This document shows, in pieces, positions 1 to 12,600 of a stretch of 64,000 nt of DNA. Source of the DNA: Nakaseomyces glabratus (lineage: Eukaryota > Ascomycota > Saccharomycetes > Saccharomycetales > Saccharomycetaceae); contig NC_088960.1 in assembly GCF_010111755.1 (NCBI RefSeq), positions 1 to 64,000 on the forward strand. The letters are read 5' to 3'. The position numbers and the translations under genes were made by a program. Every line of letters begins with the position of its first letter. The stretch's first letter is position 1. Under the pieces are notes generated by a model. The model saw nothing but the letters and a program-made list of their open reading frames with translations, had not been told where the DNA came from and did no database searches.

Positions 1-755
1 CCACAGCACCCAGACCCCACAGCACCCAGACCCCACAGCACCCAGACCCCACAGCACCCAGACCCCACAGCACCCAGACCCCACAGCACCCAGACCCCAC
101 AGCACCCAGACCCCACAGCACCCAGACCCCACAGCACCCAGACCCCACAGCACCCAGACCCCACAGCACCCAGACCCCACAGCACCCAGACCCCACAGCA
201 CCCAGACCCCACAGCACCCAGACCCCACAGCACCCAGACCCCACAGCACCCAGACCCACAGCACCCAGACCCCACAGCACCCAGACCCCACAGCACCCAG
301 ACCCCACAGCACCCAGACCCCACAGCACCCAGACCCACAGCACCCAGACCCCACAGCACCCAGACCCCACAGCACCCAGACCCCACAGCACCCAGACCCC
401 ACAGCACCCAGACCCCACAGCACCCAGACCCACAGCACCCAGACCCCACAGCACCCAGACCCCACAGCACCCAGACCCCACAGCACCCAGACCCCACAGC
501 ACCCAGACCCCACAGCACCCAGACCCCACAGCACCCAGACCCCACAGCACCCAGACCCCACAGCACCCAGACCCCACAGCACCCAGACCCCACAGCACCC
601 AGACCCCACAGCACCCAGACCCCACAGCACCCAGACCCCACAGCACCCAGACCCCACAGCACCCAGACCCCACAGCACCCAGACCCCACAGCACCCAGAC
701 CCCACAGCACCCAGACCCCACAGCACCCAGACCCCACAGCACCCAGACCCCACAG
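1..755. repeat. Telomere repeat array, 16-bp unit
   Basis: About 47 tandem copies of a 16-bp unit; the G-rich strand reads CTGGGTGCTGTGGGGT, the known Candida glabrata telomere repeat. The C-rich strand is on top, so the chromosome end lies to the left of base 1. All copies look identical except three 15-bp variants that lack one C in the C4 run, near 255, 335 and 427. This identifies the window as a true chromosome end and is the main evidence for the species. Confidence 0.97.
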
Positions 756-835
756 CACCCACACCACACTCCACCCACACCACACTCCACCCACACCACA
801 CTCCACCCACACTACACTCCATCCACACTACACTC
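756..835. repeat. Degenerate telomere-proximal repeats of 16-bp period
   Basis: Five consecutive 16-mers follow the telomere without a break: three copies of CACCCACACCACACTC (756-803), then two variants with T substitutions (804-819 and 820-835). The period equals that of the telomere unit, but the sequence resembles the irregular C1-3A telomere sequence of S. cerevisiae, and CACCCACAC is close to a Rap1 core. It is probably an old or variant telomere tract at the junction with unique DNA; the origin is inferred. Confidence 0.8.
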
Positions 836-1538
836 CACATTGACCAAATTCCGTTACGTAATGTTTAGATTGTATTATAACTAAGATTCATTTTTAATTA
901 CGATTGTTTATTTTCTATTTATAATCATAATATGAAATTCTTGACAAGCACTTGATTATATGACAGTTACTTTACCCAAATATCAGGTATCCAAAAGATG
1001 TCATGGGTTACACCATTTACCTATTGCGTAAGAAACCTTACACTTTCATCGAATTATATTTTGTAGTTGTAAATTATCATTCATCATGTAAGTGTCATTT
1101 GCTCTTGTATGGCATTCATTTTATTATTATATGTTATGAATTGATATTAAACAGATTAATGTCATCATTAGGGGTATTTCTATGTATTATATTTGTTTCA
1201 TATTCTATAAAGACATCTAATCTTATATTCAAAGGTATAGACTGCTATTTTGTTATAGCTCTTATTCTCTTTCATATGTCATTCGGATTTAGGATTATCT
1301 AGTACTTTGAATCCCTTTCATAGTTGAGCCTTAGATATATATGTACAGATAATATACTCTACAAATGTCTTTTCATGACTGTAGATATACGGCATGAAAT
1401 ATGTACAGTGAACTTTTTAATCTATCTACATGATATTCAGGATTCCTTGTGGTATACGTTATCATATTTCTGATAGCTAGGCTTTACTATTATCACCCAA
1501 AAATCCCTTCCTCATTACCAAAATATATATTTCTGGAA

Positions 1539-1660
1539 CCCTACATAGCCCTAATTAACCCTAACTGTAATAACTATAAACCCTACTTACCCAGACAAAT
1601 GAATAAAACACAAACCCTAATGCAGCCCTAAGAGTTTTACTACACCCTATGTAACCCTAA
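1539..1660 (-). promoter_or_regulatory. TTAGGG/TAGGG cluster, candidate Tbf1 sites
   Basis: Eight CCCTA motifs occur on the top strand within 122 bases, five of them CCCTAA (TTAGGG on the bottom strand), in an otherwise AT-rich background. In S. cerevisiae, subtelomeric TTAGGG sequences bind Tbf1 and act as antisilencing elements. The clustering is directly visible; the binding is inferred. Confidence 0.55.
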
Positions 1661-2293
1661 AAAAATGAAAATCTGTTCTTGAATGATGTTTTGACTCGAA
1701 CAAAAATGCTCTTCACAGAAAGTAACATTCTGGGTAAAAGTACTGCACAGATATTACCATATTCATAAGCATTTATAAATCACACATGATATTGAATAGT
1801 TATGTGTTGTGTTGTGGAGGAATTCATTGTTTCAGGAATACATATGGGAATCCTACAAAGTCATAATAACTACATCATGATAACAACTTCATCTCATGAT
1901 CATTGTGAAGTAAATGTTGATAAAGTAAATATTGGTGACAAGTGATCAAGGCATATATGGGAAAGTCAAGAAAACCTCATAAAATAGACTGGATTGTTCA
2001 TTTCATCCTCCTGCATAGTATTCAACCAATAATATATTACAGTAGAAAAAGTCTTGAGTATTTAAATGTTTCCACTCTTACAAGATTACAGTAATTCAGT
2101 ACTATCCTATTGTTTGCATAGTTTTATCCCATCTCAATGTGAACCTTGTATGTCTAACTCCCACCATCAATCCTATAATGAATCTTGGTAAGAGTTCAGA
2201 TTCAACCAGATGAACTGCAACATTTCAGAAATGACAATTGTTCTAGAACAGAGTGGATTCTTGTACTTCAACAACTCATCGTTAAACACAACA

Positions 2294-2309
2294 TCTCGCG
2301 TTTTTCGCA
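2294..2309 (+). repeat. 16-bp element TCTCGCGTTTTTCGCA, copy 1
   Basis: First of three exact copies of TCTCGCGTTTTTCGCA in the subtelomere, flanked by ACA on the left and A on the right. The CG-rich core stands out in AT-rich DNA. Function unknown; it could be a protein-binding site or a remnant of a dispersed subtelomeric repeat. Confidence 0.7.
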
Positions 2310-2368
2310 ACTCTCAACCAGGCTGGGTAAATCAAATTGCTTTGTCGACTGTCTCGTAGAACGCAAGG

Positions 2369-2384
2369 TCTCGCGTTTTTCGCA
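2369..2384 (+). repeat. 16-bp element TCTCGCGTTTTTCGCA, copy 2
   Basis: Exact second copy, 75 bp after the first and in the same orientation. Confidence 0.7.
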
Positions 2385-3203
2385 ACTTAGATATCTGGAT
2401 TTGCAGGACTGAGCTGGGTCCCCTGTCAAAACAATAGCATTTCAGAACAGAGACATGCTACTGTGATTCCACCCTCTCAGACAAGGCTCTTTTTGTAGGA
2501 GAAAATGGTAAATAAAAGAGACTAGCTGCATGTATGAGGCACATATTAGATACATATTTGATTATGTTGCTTGTAAATAAGAATAAACAACCCTTGTTGT
2601 TTATTTATTGTAGATAGTGTACATTTCTGTGTTCAATTTGTGTATATTTTTTTATCATTTAAGAACTGTAATCTTATAATGGCCAACACTATACTCTCTC
2701 AAGTATTTATAACAATATCTTAAATCATTTCAGTTTAGTTTACGCCACTGCTTCAAATATGGATTTACAATACAAGCTATTACGCACATAAAAAGCAATA
2801 TCATCAGTATAAACTCACCAATAAGTTTTGACTGGTAAAACCATGTACTGTAACTAATATTTACTATTTCTATTCTGGCACTCATATACGTTTAAACAAT
2901 TGAAGAATCACAAAATTTGAAATTCATGTTTGGGTGCTGAAGTGCGTAATTATGAAAACTTTGCCATCACCTCCCTTCAACCTAATTGCCAACCCTTTGA
3001 AACCTTCCCTGGATGTTGGTGAAAAAGTCAGTACTCGTTCATCGATATATCAAAGGTCATGTGAACATATATCGTATGATGTACTGTTGTGGAAATGCTG
3101 GCAGGGTAACTTCGATTGGTCACGATATTTTTCGTCAAATAACTAAAGGAAATTGTTGATCAGGGTAACTTAATCTGTCAGATGACTACCGTGCACTATC
3201 ACA

Positions 3204-3219
3204 TCTCGCGTTTTTCGCA
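3204..3219 (+). repeat. 16-bp element TCTCGCGTTTTTCGCA, copy 3
   Basis: Exact third copy, same orientation, 0.44 kb from the adhesin stop codon. It shares the preceding ACA with copy 1 and diverges afterwards. Confidence 0.7.
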
Positions 3220-3657
3220 GCATTTGAAGTTCAATCTTAAACCCACAGGTTCAAATCCATGGTTAGCCAAGATATTATAAGAAACATCGACAACAGTGAG
3301 ACGCACACAATACAATAACAAAGACATAAAATAACATAAAACTTTTTAGAAGAGAAAAGTGCTTAAATTGTTAACTAATAATAAATAATATATACAAAAA
3401 CTCTTGAGAATAATACTGCTCACATTATTAATATGAGATATAGAAAACAGTACCTGAAACAAAAATAATAGCCCCAAATTACGAACAATAAATATATATA
3501 GGGAAGCTTCAGTTTTTTTTTGTTTTTTGTTGGACAATAATCAATCCATTTTATCATTATCGATAATAAAAGAAACAGCCTATCTAAAAATCATGGCTGG
3601 ACGAACGTTTGTAATATTGTACATGTTGGGCTTGGGCATTCACAGAACAAATACACT

Positions 3658-6600
3658 TTAGATCATACCGACAACTATTACTGCAATAATGGAGAATATA
3701 ATACTGGAAGAAGCAACTCTAATTGAAGCACCCTTACCCTGTAGGACAGATGCTGTTTGCGTGCTGCTGAACCCACTGCCGTTGTTGTTAACAGAGGAAC
3801 CAGAAGGTAATAGAACAGTCGTGGCCGCCTGTTGACGTGATGATGGAGTTTGTCCTTGGCCTTGTCCTTGCCCTTGTTGTTGAGCTTGTAAAGGTACAGA
3901 GTTTGGTGTTTGGCTACCATGAATACCACTGACTGGAGATGCAGTGTCCATTGGACTCTGAACAGATGGAGATCCAGATGGTACAATATTGCCTACCGAT
4001 TGGTGAACTGGCCCAGAGCCAGAGCCAGAGCCAGAGCCACTACCACCGGCTGTGCCAGCAGCTTGTGTTGGCTTTTCGTTGCCAGACCCTTGGCCAGCCA
4101 CATTTTGTGACTGAGGTTTCTGAGAGTTGACAATACCACCTACACCTGCTGTTCCAGGAGCATTAGATCCAGCACCGGATACTGTTGAGACTGGTGCTGC
4201 ACTTGAAACAGTGCTGCCATGACTCTGGCCACCCACGGTTTGCGTTACTGTAGAAACAATTGTGTGACCGTGCTCATCAGTACCTGTGCTATGGGATACC
4301 ACCTCGGTGAACGTGTGAACGTCCGAAACGACAGTGCTGGTGTAGTCAGACCCAATATTTGCTTTAGAATTCGAAGGTGCGGGTGCATTGGTGATCGTGG
4401 TGGTTATTGTTGTAGGATTACCATTGGAGTCGGTAGTGGTGATATGCGAAATGACATCAGTTTCGGTACTGCCATTGCCCCTGTCGACTGTTGTAGTGTA
4501 GTCGGTTTCACCTCCGACAGAGACAGTGGAAATGGTAGTTGTACCTGTCCCGGTGACTCCATCATCACCAATAGATGGGAAGTACGAAATTACGACAGTG
4601 GCTGTAGCAGTATTTGCACTCACAGTTGTCGTAGTGACTGGAGGCTGCGCGTAAGCAGGAGCAGAAGTGTATACACCCTCACCCACTTGATCATATGACA
4701 TAACGGTCACAGTAGTGGTGACCGTCTGACCGATATCATTGGTCGTTGTAACATGAGAAACAACAGCTGTAATCGTGTGACCATCAGAAACAAACACAGA
4801 TGTGTAATCTGGTTGTTCTGTTAGAGTCACAGTTGTTATGATCGTGGTAGGCTTGCCGTCGGAGTCCGTGGTGGTGATGTGCGAAACAAGGTCTGTCTCG
4901 AAGTCACCGTTGCCCTTGTCGATCGTCGTCGTGTAGTCGGCCTCGCCGGCATCACTTGGCTTCAATGGGATGGTGGTGACGATGGTGGTAGGGTTGCCGT
5001 TGGAGTCCTTGGTGGTGATGTGGGAGACGAGGTCTGTCTCGAAGTCACCGTTGCCCTTGTCGATCGTCGTCGTGTAGTCGGCCTCGCCGGCATCACTTGG
5101 CTTCAATGGGATGGTGGTGACGATGGTGGTAGGGTTGCCGTTGGAGTCCTTGGTGGTGATGTGGGAGACGAGGTCTGTCTCGAAGTCACCGTTGCCCTTG
5201 TCGATCGTCGTCGTGTAGTCGGCCTCGCCGGCATCACTTGGCTTCAATGGGATGGTGGTGACGATGGTGGTAGGGTTGCCGTTGGAGTCCTTGGTGGTGA
5301 TGTGGGAGACGAGGTCTGTCTCGAAGTCACCGTTGCCCTTGTCGATCGTCGTCGTGTAGTCGGCCTCGCCGGCATCACTTGGCTTCAATGGGATGGTGGT
5401 GACGATGGTGGTAGGGTTGCCGTTGGAGTCCTTGGTGGTGATGTGGGAGACGAGGTCTGTCTCGAAGTCACCGTTGCCCTTGTCGATCGTCGTCGTGTAG
5501 TCGGCCTCGCCGGCATCACTTGGCTTCAATGGGATGGTGGTGACGATGGTGGTAGGGTTGCCGTTGGAGTCCTTGGTGGTGATGTGGGAGACGAGGTCTG
5601 TCTCGAAGTCACCGTTGCCCTTGTCGATCGTCGTCGTGTAGTCGGCCTCGCCGGCATCACTTGGCTTCAATGGGATGGTGGTGACGATGGTGGTAGGGTT
5701 GCCGTTGGAGTCCTTGGTGGTGATGTGGGAGACGAGGTCTGTCTCGAAGTCACCGTTGCCCTTGTCGATCGTCGTCGTGTAGTCGGCCTCGCCGGCATCA
5801 CTTGGCTTCAATGGGATGGTGGTGACGATGGTGGTAGGGTTGCCGTTGGAGTCCTTGGTGGTGATGTGGGAGACGAGGTCTGTCTCGAAGTCACCGTTGC
5901 CCTTGTCGATCGTCGTCGTGTAGTCGGCCTCGCCGGCATCACTTGGCTTCAATGGGATGGTGGTGACGATGGTGGTAGGGTTGCCGTTGGAGTCCTTGGT
6001 GGTGATGTGGGAGACGAGGTCTGTCTCGAAGTCACCGTTGCCCTTGTCGATCGTCGTCGTGTAGTCGGCCTCGCCGGCATCACTTGGCTTCAATGGGATG
6101 GTGGTGACGATGGTGGTAGGGTTGCCGTTGGAGTCCTTGGTGGTGATGTGGGAGACGAGGTCTGTCTCGAAGTCACCGTTGCCCTTGTCGATCGTCGTCG
6201 TGTAGTCGGCCTCGCCGGCATCACTTGGCTTCAATGGGATGGTGGTGACGATGGTGGTAGGGTTGCCGTTGGAGTCCTTGGTGGTGATGTGGGAGACGAG
6301 GTCTGTCTCGAAGTCACCGTTGCCCTTGTCGATCGTCGTCGTGTAGTCGGCCTCGCCGGCATCACTTGGCTTCAATGGGATGGTGGTGACGATGGTGGTA
6401 GGGTTGCCGTTGGAGTCCTTGGTGGTGATGTGGGAGACGAGGTCTGTCTCGAAGTCACCGTTGCCCTTGTCGATCGTCGTCGTGTAGTCGGCCTCGCCGG
6501 CATCACTTGGCTTCAATGGGATGGTGGTGACGATGGTGGTAGGGTTGCCGTTGGAGTCCTTGGTGGTGATGTGGGAGACGAGGTCTGTCTCGAAGTCACC

Positions 6601-9600
6601 GTTGCCCTTGTCGATCGTCGTCGTGTAGTCGGCCTCGCCGGCATCACTTGGCTTCAATGGGATGGTGGTGACGATGGTGGTAGGGTTGCCGTTGGAGTCC
6701 TTGGTGGTGATGTGGGAGACGAGGTCTGTCTCGAAGTCACCGTTGCCCTTGTCGATCGTCGTCGTGTAGTCGGCCTCGCCGGCATCACTTGGCTTCAATG
6801 GGATGGTGGTGACGATGGTGGTAGGGTTGCCGTTGGAGTCCTTGGTGGTGATGTGGGAGACGAGGTCTGTCTCGAAGTCACCGTTGCCCTTGTCGATCGT
6901 CGTCGTGTAGTCGGCCTCGCCGGCATCACTTGGCTTCAATGGGATGGTGGTGACGATGGTGGTAGGGTTGCCGTTGGAGTCCTTGGTGGTGATGTGGGAG
7001 ACGAGGTCTGTCTCGAAGTCACCGTTGCCCTTGTCGATCGTCGTCGTGTAGTCGGCCTCGCCGGCATCACTTGGCTTCAATGGGATGGTGGTGACGATGG
7101 TGGTAGGGTTGCCGTTGGAGTCCTTGGTGGTGATGTGGGAGACGAGGTCTGTCTCGAAGTCACCGTTGCCCTTGTCGATCGTCGTCGTGTAGTCGGCCTC
7201 GCCGGCATCACTTGGCTTCAATGGGATGGTGGTGACGATGGTGGTAGGGTTGCCGTTGGAGTCCTTGGTGGTGATGTGGGAGACGAGGTCTGTCTCGAAG
7301 TCACCGTTGCCCTTGTCGATCGTCGTCGTGTAGTCGGCCTCGCCGGCATCACTTGGCTTCAATGGGATGGTGGTGACGATGGTGGTAGGGTTGCCGTTGG
7401 AGTCCTTGGTGGTGATGTGGGAGACGAGGTCTGTCTCGAAGTCACCGTTGCCCTTGTCGATCGTCGTCGTGTAGTCGGCCTCGCCGGCATCACTTGGCTT
7501 CAATGGGATGGTGGTGACGATGGTGGTAGGGTTGCCGTTGGAGTCCTTGGTGGTGATGTGGGAGACGAGGTCTGTCTCGAAGTCACCGTTGCCCTTGTCG
7601 ATCGTCGTCGTGTAGTCGGCCTCGCCGGCATCACTTGGCTTCAATGGGATGGTGGTGACGATGGTGGTAGGGTTGCCGTTGGAGTCCTTGGTGGTGATGT
7701 GGGAGACGAGGTCTGTCTCGAAGTCACCGTTGCCCTTGTCGATCGTCGTCGTGTAGTCGGCCTCGCCGGCATCACTTGGCTTCAATGGGATGGTGGTGAC
7801 GATGGTGGTAGGGTTGCCGTTGGAGTCCTTGGTGGTGATGTGGGAGACGAGGTCTGTCTCGAAGTCACCGTTGCCCTTGTCGATCGTCGTCGTGTAGTCG
7901 GCCTCGCCGGCATCACTTGGCTTCAATGGGATGGTGGTGACGATGGTGGTAGGGTTGCCGTTGGAGTCCTTGGTGGTGATGTGGGAGACGAGGTCTGTCT
8001 CGAAGTCACCGTTGCCCTTGTCGATCGTCGTCGTGTAGTCGGCCTCGCCGGCATCACTTGGCTTCAATGGGATGGTGGTGACGATGGTGGTAGGGTTGCC
8101 GTTGGAGTCCTTGGTGGTGATGTGGGAGACGAGGTCTGTCTCGAAGTCACCGTTGCCCTTGTCGATCGTCGTCGTGTAGTCGGCCTCGCCGGCATCACTT
8201 GGCTTCAATGGGATGGTGGTGACGATGGTGGTAGGGTTGCCGTTGGAGTCCTTGGTGGTGATGTGGGAGACGAGGTCTGTCTCGAAGTCACCGTTGCCCT
8301 TGTCGATCGTCGTCGTGTAGTCGGCCTCGCCGGCATCACTTGGCTTCAATGGGATGGTGGTGACGATGGTGGTAGGGTTGCCGTTGGAGTCCTTGGTGGT
8401 GATGTGGGAGACGAGGTCTGTCTCGAAGTCACCGTTGCCCTTGTCGATCGTCGTCGTGTAGTCGGCCTCGCCGGCATCACTTGGCTTCAATGGGATGGTG
8501 GTGACGATGGTGGTAGGGTTGCCGTTGGAGTCCTTGGTGGTGATGTGGGAGACGAGGTCTGTCTCGAAGTCACCGTTGCCCTTGTCGATCGTCGTCGTGT
8601 AGTCGGCCTCGCCGGCATCACTTGGCTTCAATGGGATGGTGGTGACGATGGTGGTAGGGTTGCCGTTGGAGTCCTTGGTGGTGATGTGGGAGACGAGGTC
8701 TGTCTCGAAGTCACCGTTGCCCTTGTCGATCGTCGTCGTGTAGTCGGCCTCGCCGGCATCACTTGGCTTCAATGGGATGGTGGTGACGATGGTGGTAGGG
8801 TTGCCGTTGGAGTCCTTGGTGGTGATGTGGGAGACGAGGTCTGTCTCGAAGTCACCGTTGCCCTTGTCGATCGTCGTCGTGTAGTCGGCCTCGCCGGCAT
8901 CACTTGGCTTCAATGGGATGGTGGTGACGATGGTGGTAGGGTTGCCGTTGGAGTCCTTGGTGGTGATGTGGGAGACGAGGTCTGTCTCGAAGTCACCGTT
9001 GCCCTTGTCGATCGTCGTCGTGTAGTCGGCCTCGCCGGCATCACTTGGCTTCAATGGGATGGTGGTGACGATGGTGGTAGGGTTGCCGTTGGAGTCCTTG
9101 GTGGTGATGTGGGAGACGAGGTCTGTCTCGAAGTCACCGTTGCCCTTGTCGATCGTCGTCGTGTAGTCGGCCTCGCCGGCATCACTTGGCTTCAATGGGA
9201 TGGTGGTGACGATGGTGGTAGGGTTGCCGTTGGAGTCCTTGGTGGTGATGTGGGAGACGAGGTCTGTCTCGAAGTCACCGTTGCCCTTGTCGATCGTCGT
9301 CGTGTAGTCGGCCTCGCCGGCATCACTTGGCTTCAATGGGATGGTGGTGACGATGGTGGTAGGGTTGCCGTTGGAGTCCTTGGTGGTGATGTGGGAGACG
9401 AGGTCTGTCTCGAAGTCACCGTTGCCCTTGTCGATCGTCGTCGTGTAGTCGGCCTCGCCGGCATCACTTGGCTTCAATGGGATGGTGGTGACGATGGTGG
9501 TAGGGTTGCCGTTGGAGTCCTTGGTGGTGATGTGGGAGACGAGGTCTGTCTCGAAGTCACCGTTGCCCTTGTCGATCGTCGTCGTGTAGTCGGCCTCGCC

Positions 9601-12600
9601 GGCATCACTTGGCTTCAATGGGATGGTGGTGACGATGGTGGTAGGGTTGCCGTTGGAGTCCTTGGTGGTGATGTGGGAGACGAGGTCTGTCTCGAAGTCA
9701 CCGTTGCCCTTGTCGATCGTCGTCGTGTAGTCGGCCTCGCCGGCATCACTTGGCTTCAATGGGATGGTGGTGACGATGGTGGTAGGGTTGCCGTTGGAGT
9801 CCTTGGTGGTGATGTGGGAGACGAGGTCTGTCTCGAAGTCACCGTTGCCCTTGTCGATCGTCGTCGTGTAGTCGGCCTCGCCGGCATCACTTGGCTTCAA
9901 TGGGATGGTGGTGACGATGGTGGTAGGGTTGCCGTTGGAGTCCTTGGTGGTGATGTGGGAGACGAGGTCTGTCTCGAAGTCACCGTTGCCCTTGTCGATC
10001 GTCGTCGTGTAGTCGGCCTCGCCGGCATCACTTGGCTTCAATGGGATGGTGGTGACGATGGTGGTAGGGTTGCCGTTGGAGTCCTTGGTGGTGATGTGGG
10101 AGACGAGGTCTGTCTCGAAGTCACCGTTGCCCTTGTCGATCGTCGTCGTGTAGTCGGCCTCGCCGGCATCACTTGGCTTCAATGGGATGGTGGTGACGAT
10201 GGTGGTAGGGTTGCCGTTGGAGTCCTTGGTGGTGATGTGGGAGACGAGGTCTGTCTCGAAGTCACCGTTGCCCTTGTCGATCGTCGTCGTGTAGTCGGCC
10301 TCGCCGGCATCACTTGGCTTCAATGGGATGGTGGTGACGATGGTGGTAGGGTTGCCGTTGGAGTCCTTGGTGGTGATGTGGGAGACGAGGTCTGTCTCGA
10401 AGTCACCGTTGCCCTTGTCGATCGTCGTCGTGTAGTCGGCCTCGCCGGCATCACTTGGCTTCAATGGGATGGTGGTGACGATGGTGGTAGGGTTGCCGTT
10501 GGAGTCCTTGGTGGTGATGTGGGAGACGAGGTCTGTCTCGAAGTCACCGTTGCCCTTGTCGATCGTCGTCGTGTAGTCGGCCTCGCCGGCATCACTTGGC
10601 TTCAATGGGATGGTGGTGACGATGGTGGTAGGGTTGCCGTTGGAGTCCTTGGTGGTGATGTGGGAGACGAGGTCTGTCTCGAAGTCACCGTTGCCCTTGT
10701 CGATCGTCGTCGTGTAGTCGGCCTCGCCGGCATCACTTGGCTTCAATGGGATGGTGGTGACGATGGTGGTAGGGTTGCCGTTGGAGTCCTTGGTGGTGAT
10801 GTGGGAGACGAGGTCTGTCTCGAAGTCACCGTTGCCCTTGTCGATCGTCGTCGTGTAGTCGGCCTCGCCGGCATCACTTGGCTTCAATGGGATGGTGGTG
10901 ACGATGGTGGTAGGGTTGCCGTTGGAGTCCTTGGTGGTGATGTGGGAGACGAGGTCTGTCTCGAAGTCACCGTTGCCCTTGTCGATCGTCGTCGTGTAGT
11001 CGGCCTCGCCGGCATCACTTGGCTTCAATGGGATGGTGGTGACGATGGTGGTAGGGTTGCCGTTGGAGTCCTTGGTGGTGATGTGGGAGACGAGGTCTGT
11101 CTCGAAGTCACCGTTGCCCTTGTCGATCGTCGTCGTGTAGTCGGCCTCGCCGGCATCACTTGGCTTCAATGGGATGGTGGTGACGATGGTGGTAGGGTTG
11201 CCGTTGGAGTCCTTGGTGGTGATGTGGGAGACGAGGTCTGTCTCGAAGTCACCGTTGCCCTTGTCGATCGTCGTCGTGTAGTCGGCCTCGCCGGCATCAC
11301 TTGGCTTCAATGGGATGGTGGTGACGATGGTGGTAGGGTTGCCGTTGGAGTCCTTGGTGGTGATGTGGGAGACGAGGTCTGTCTCGAAGTCACCGTTGCC
11401 CTTGTCGATCGTCGTCGTGTAGTCGGCCTCGCCGGCATCACTTGGCTTCAATGGGATGGTGGTGACGATGGTGGTAGGGTTGCCGTTGGAGTCCTTGGTG
11501 GTGATGTGGGAGACGAGGTCTGTCTCGAAGTCACCGTTGCCCTTGTCGATCGTCGTCGTGTAGTCGGCCTCGCCGGCATCACTTGGCTTCAATGGGATGG
11601 TGGTGACGATGGTGGTAGGGTTGCCGTTGGAGTCCTTGGTGGTGATGTGGGAGACGAGGTCTGTCTCGAAGTCACCGTTGCCCTTGTCGATCGTCGTCGT
11701 GTAGTCGGCCTCGCCGGCATCACTTGGCTTCAATGGGATGGTGGTGACGATGGTGGTAGGGTTGCCGTTGGAGTCCTTGGTGGTGATGTGGGAGACGAGG
11801 TCTGTCTCGAAGTCACCGTTGCCCTTGTCGATCGTCGTCGTGTAGTCGGCCTCGCCGGCATCACTTGGCTTCAATGGGATGGTGGTGACGATGGTGGTAG
11901 GGTTGCCGTTGGAGTCCTTGGTGGTGATGTGGGAGACGAGGTCTGTCTCGAAGTCACCGTTGCCCTTGTCGATCGTCGTCGTGTAGTCGGCCTCGCCGGC
12001 ATCACTTGGCTTCAATGGGATGGTGGTGACGATGGTGGTAGGGTTGCCGTTGGAGTCCTTGGTGGTGATGTGGGAGACGAGGTCTGTCTCGAAGTCACCG
12101 TTGCCCTTGTCGATCGTCGTCGTGTAGTCGGCCTCGCCGGCATCACTTGGCTTCAATGGGATGGTGGTGACGATGGTGGTAGGGTTGCCGTTGGAGTCCT
12201 TGGTGGTGATGTGGGAGACGAGGTCTGTCTCGAAGTCACCGTTGCCCTTGTCGATCGTCGTCGTGTAGTCGGCCTCGCCGGCATCACTTGGCTTCAATGG
12301 GATGGTGGTGACGATGGTGGTAGGGTTGCCGTTGGAGTCCTTGGTGGTGATGTGGGAGACGAGGTCTGTCTCGAAGTCACCGTTGCCCTTGTCGATCGTC
12401 GTCGTGTAGTCGGCCTCGCCGGCATCACTTGGCTTCAATGGGATGGTGGTGACGATGGTGGTAGGGTTGCCGTTGGAGTCCTTGGTGGTGATGTGGGAGA
12501 CGAGGTCTGTCTCGAAGTCACCGTTGCCCTTGTCGATCGTCGTCGTGTAGTCGGCCTCGCCGGCATCACTTGGCTTCAATGGGATGGTGGTGACGATGGT

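Larger units (their letters stand above)
836..3657. other. Subtelomeric AT-rich region without a gene
   Basis: Open frames here are short (under 100 codons), low in complexity and lack family resemblance. The region holds a TTAGGG cluster (1539-1660), three copies of a 16-bp element (2294, 2369, 3204), an orphan B-box-like GGTTCAAATCC (3248-3258) and, just past the adhesin stop codon, a 12-bp palindrome ATTATCGATAAT (about 3555). In yeasts such regions recruit silencing factors; that role is inferred. Confidence 0.7.

Noticed and set aside
1..755. CRISPR-like array
   Set aside because: Direct tandem repeat without spacers; it is the species' telomere repeat.
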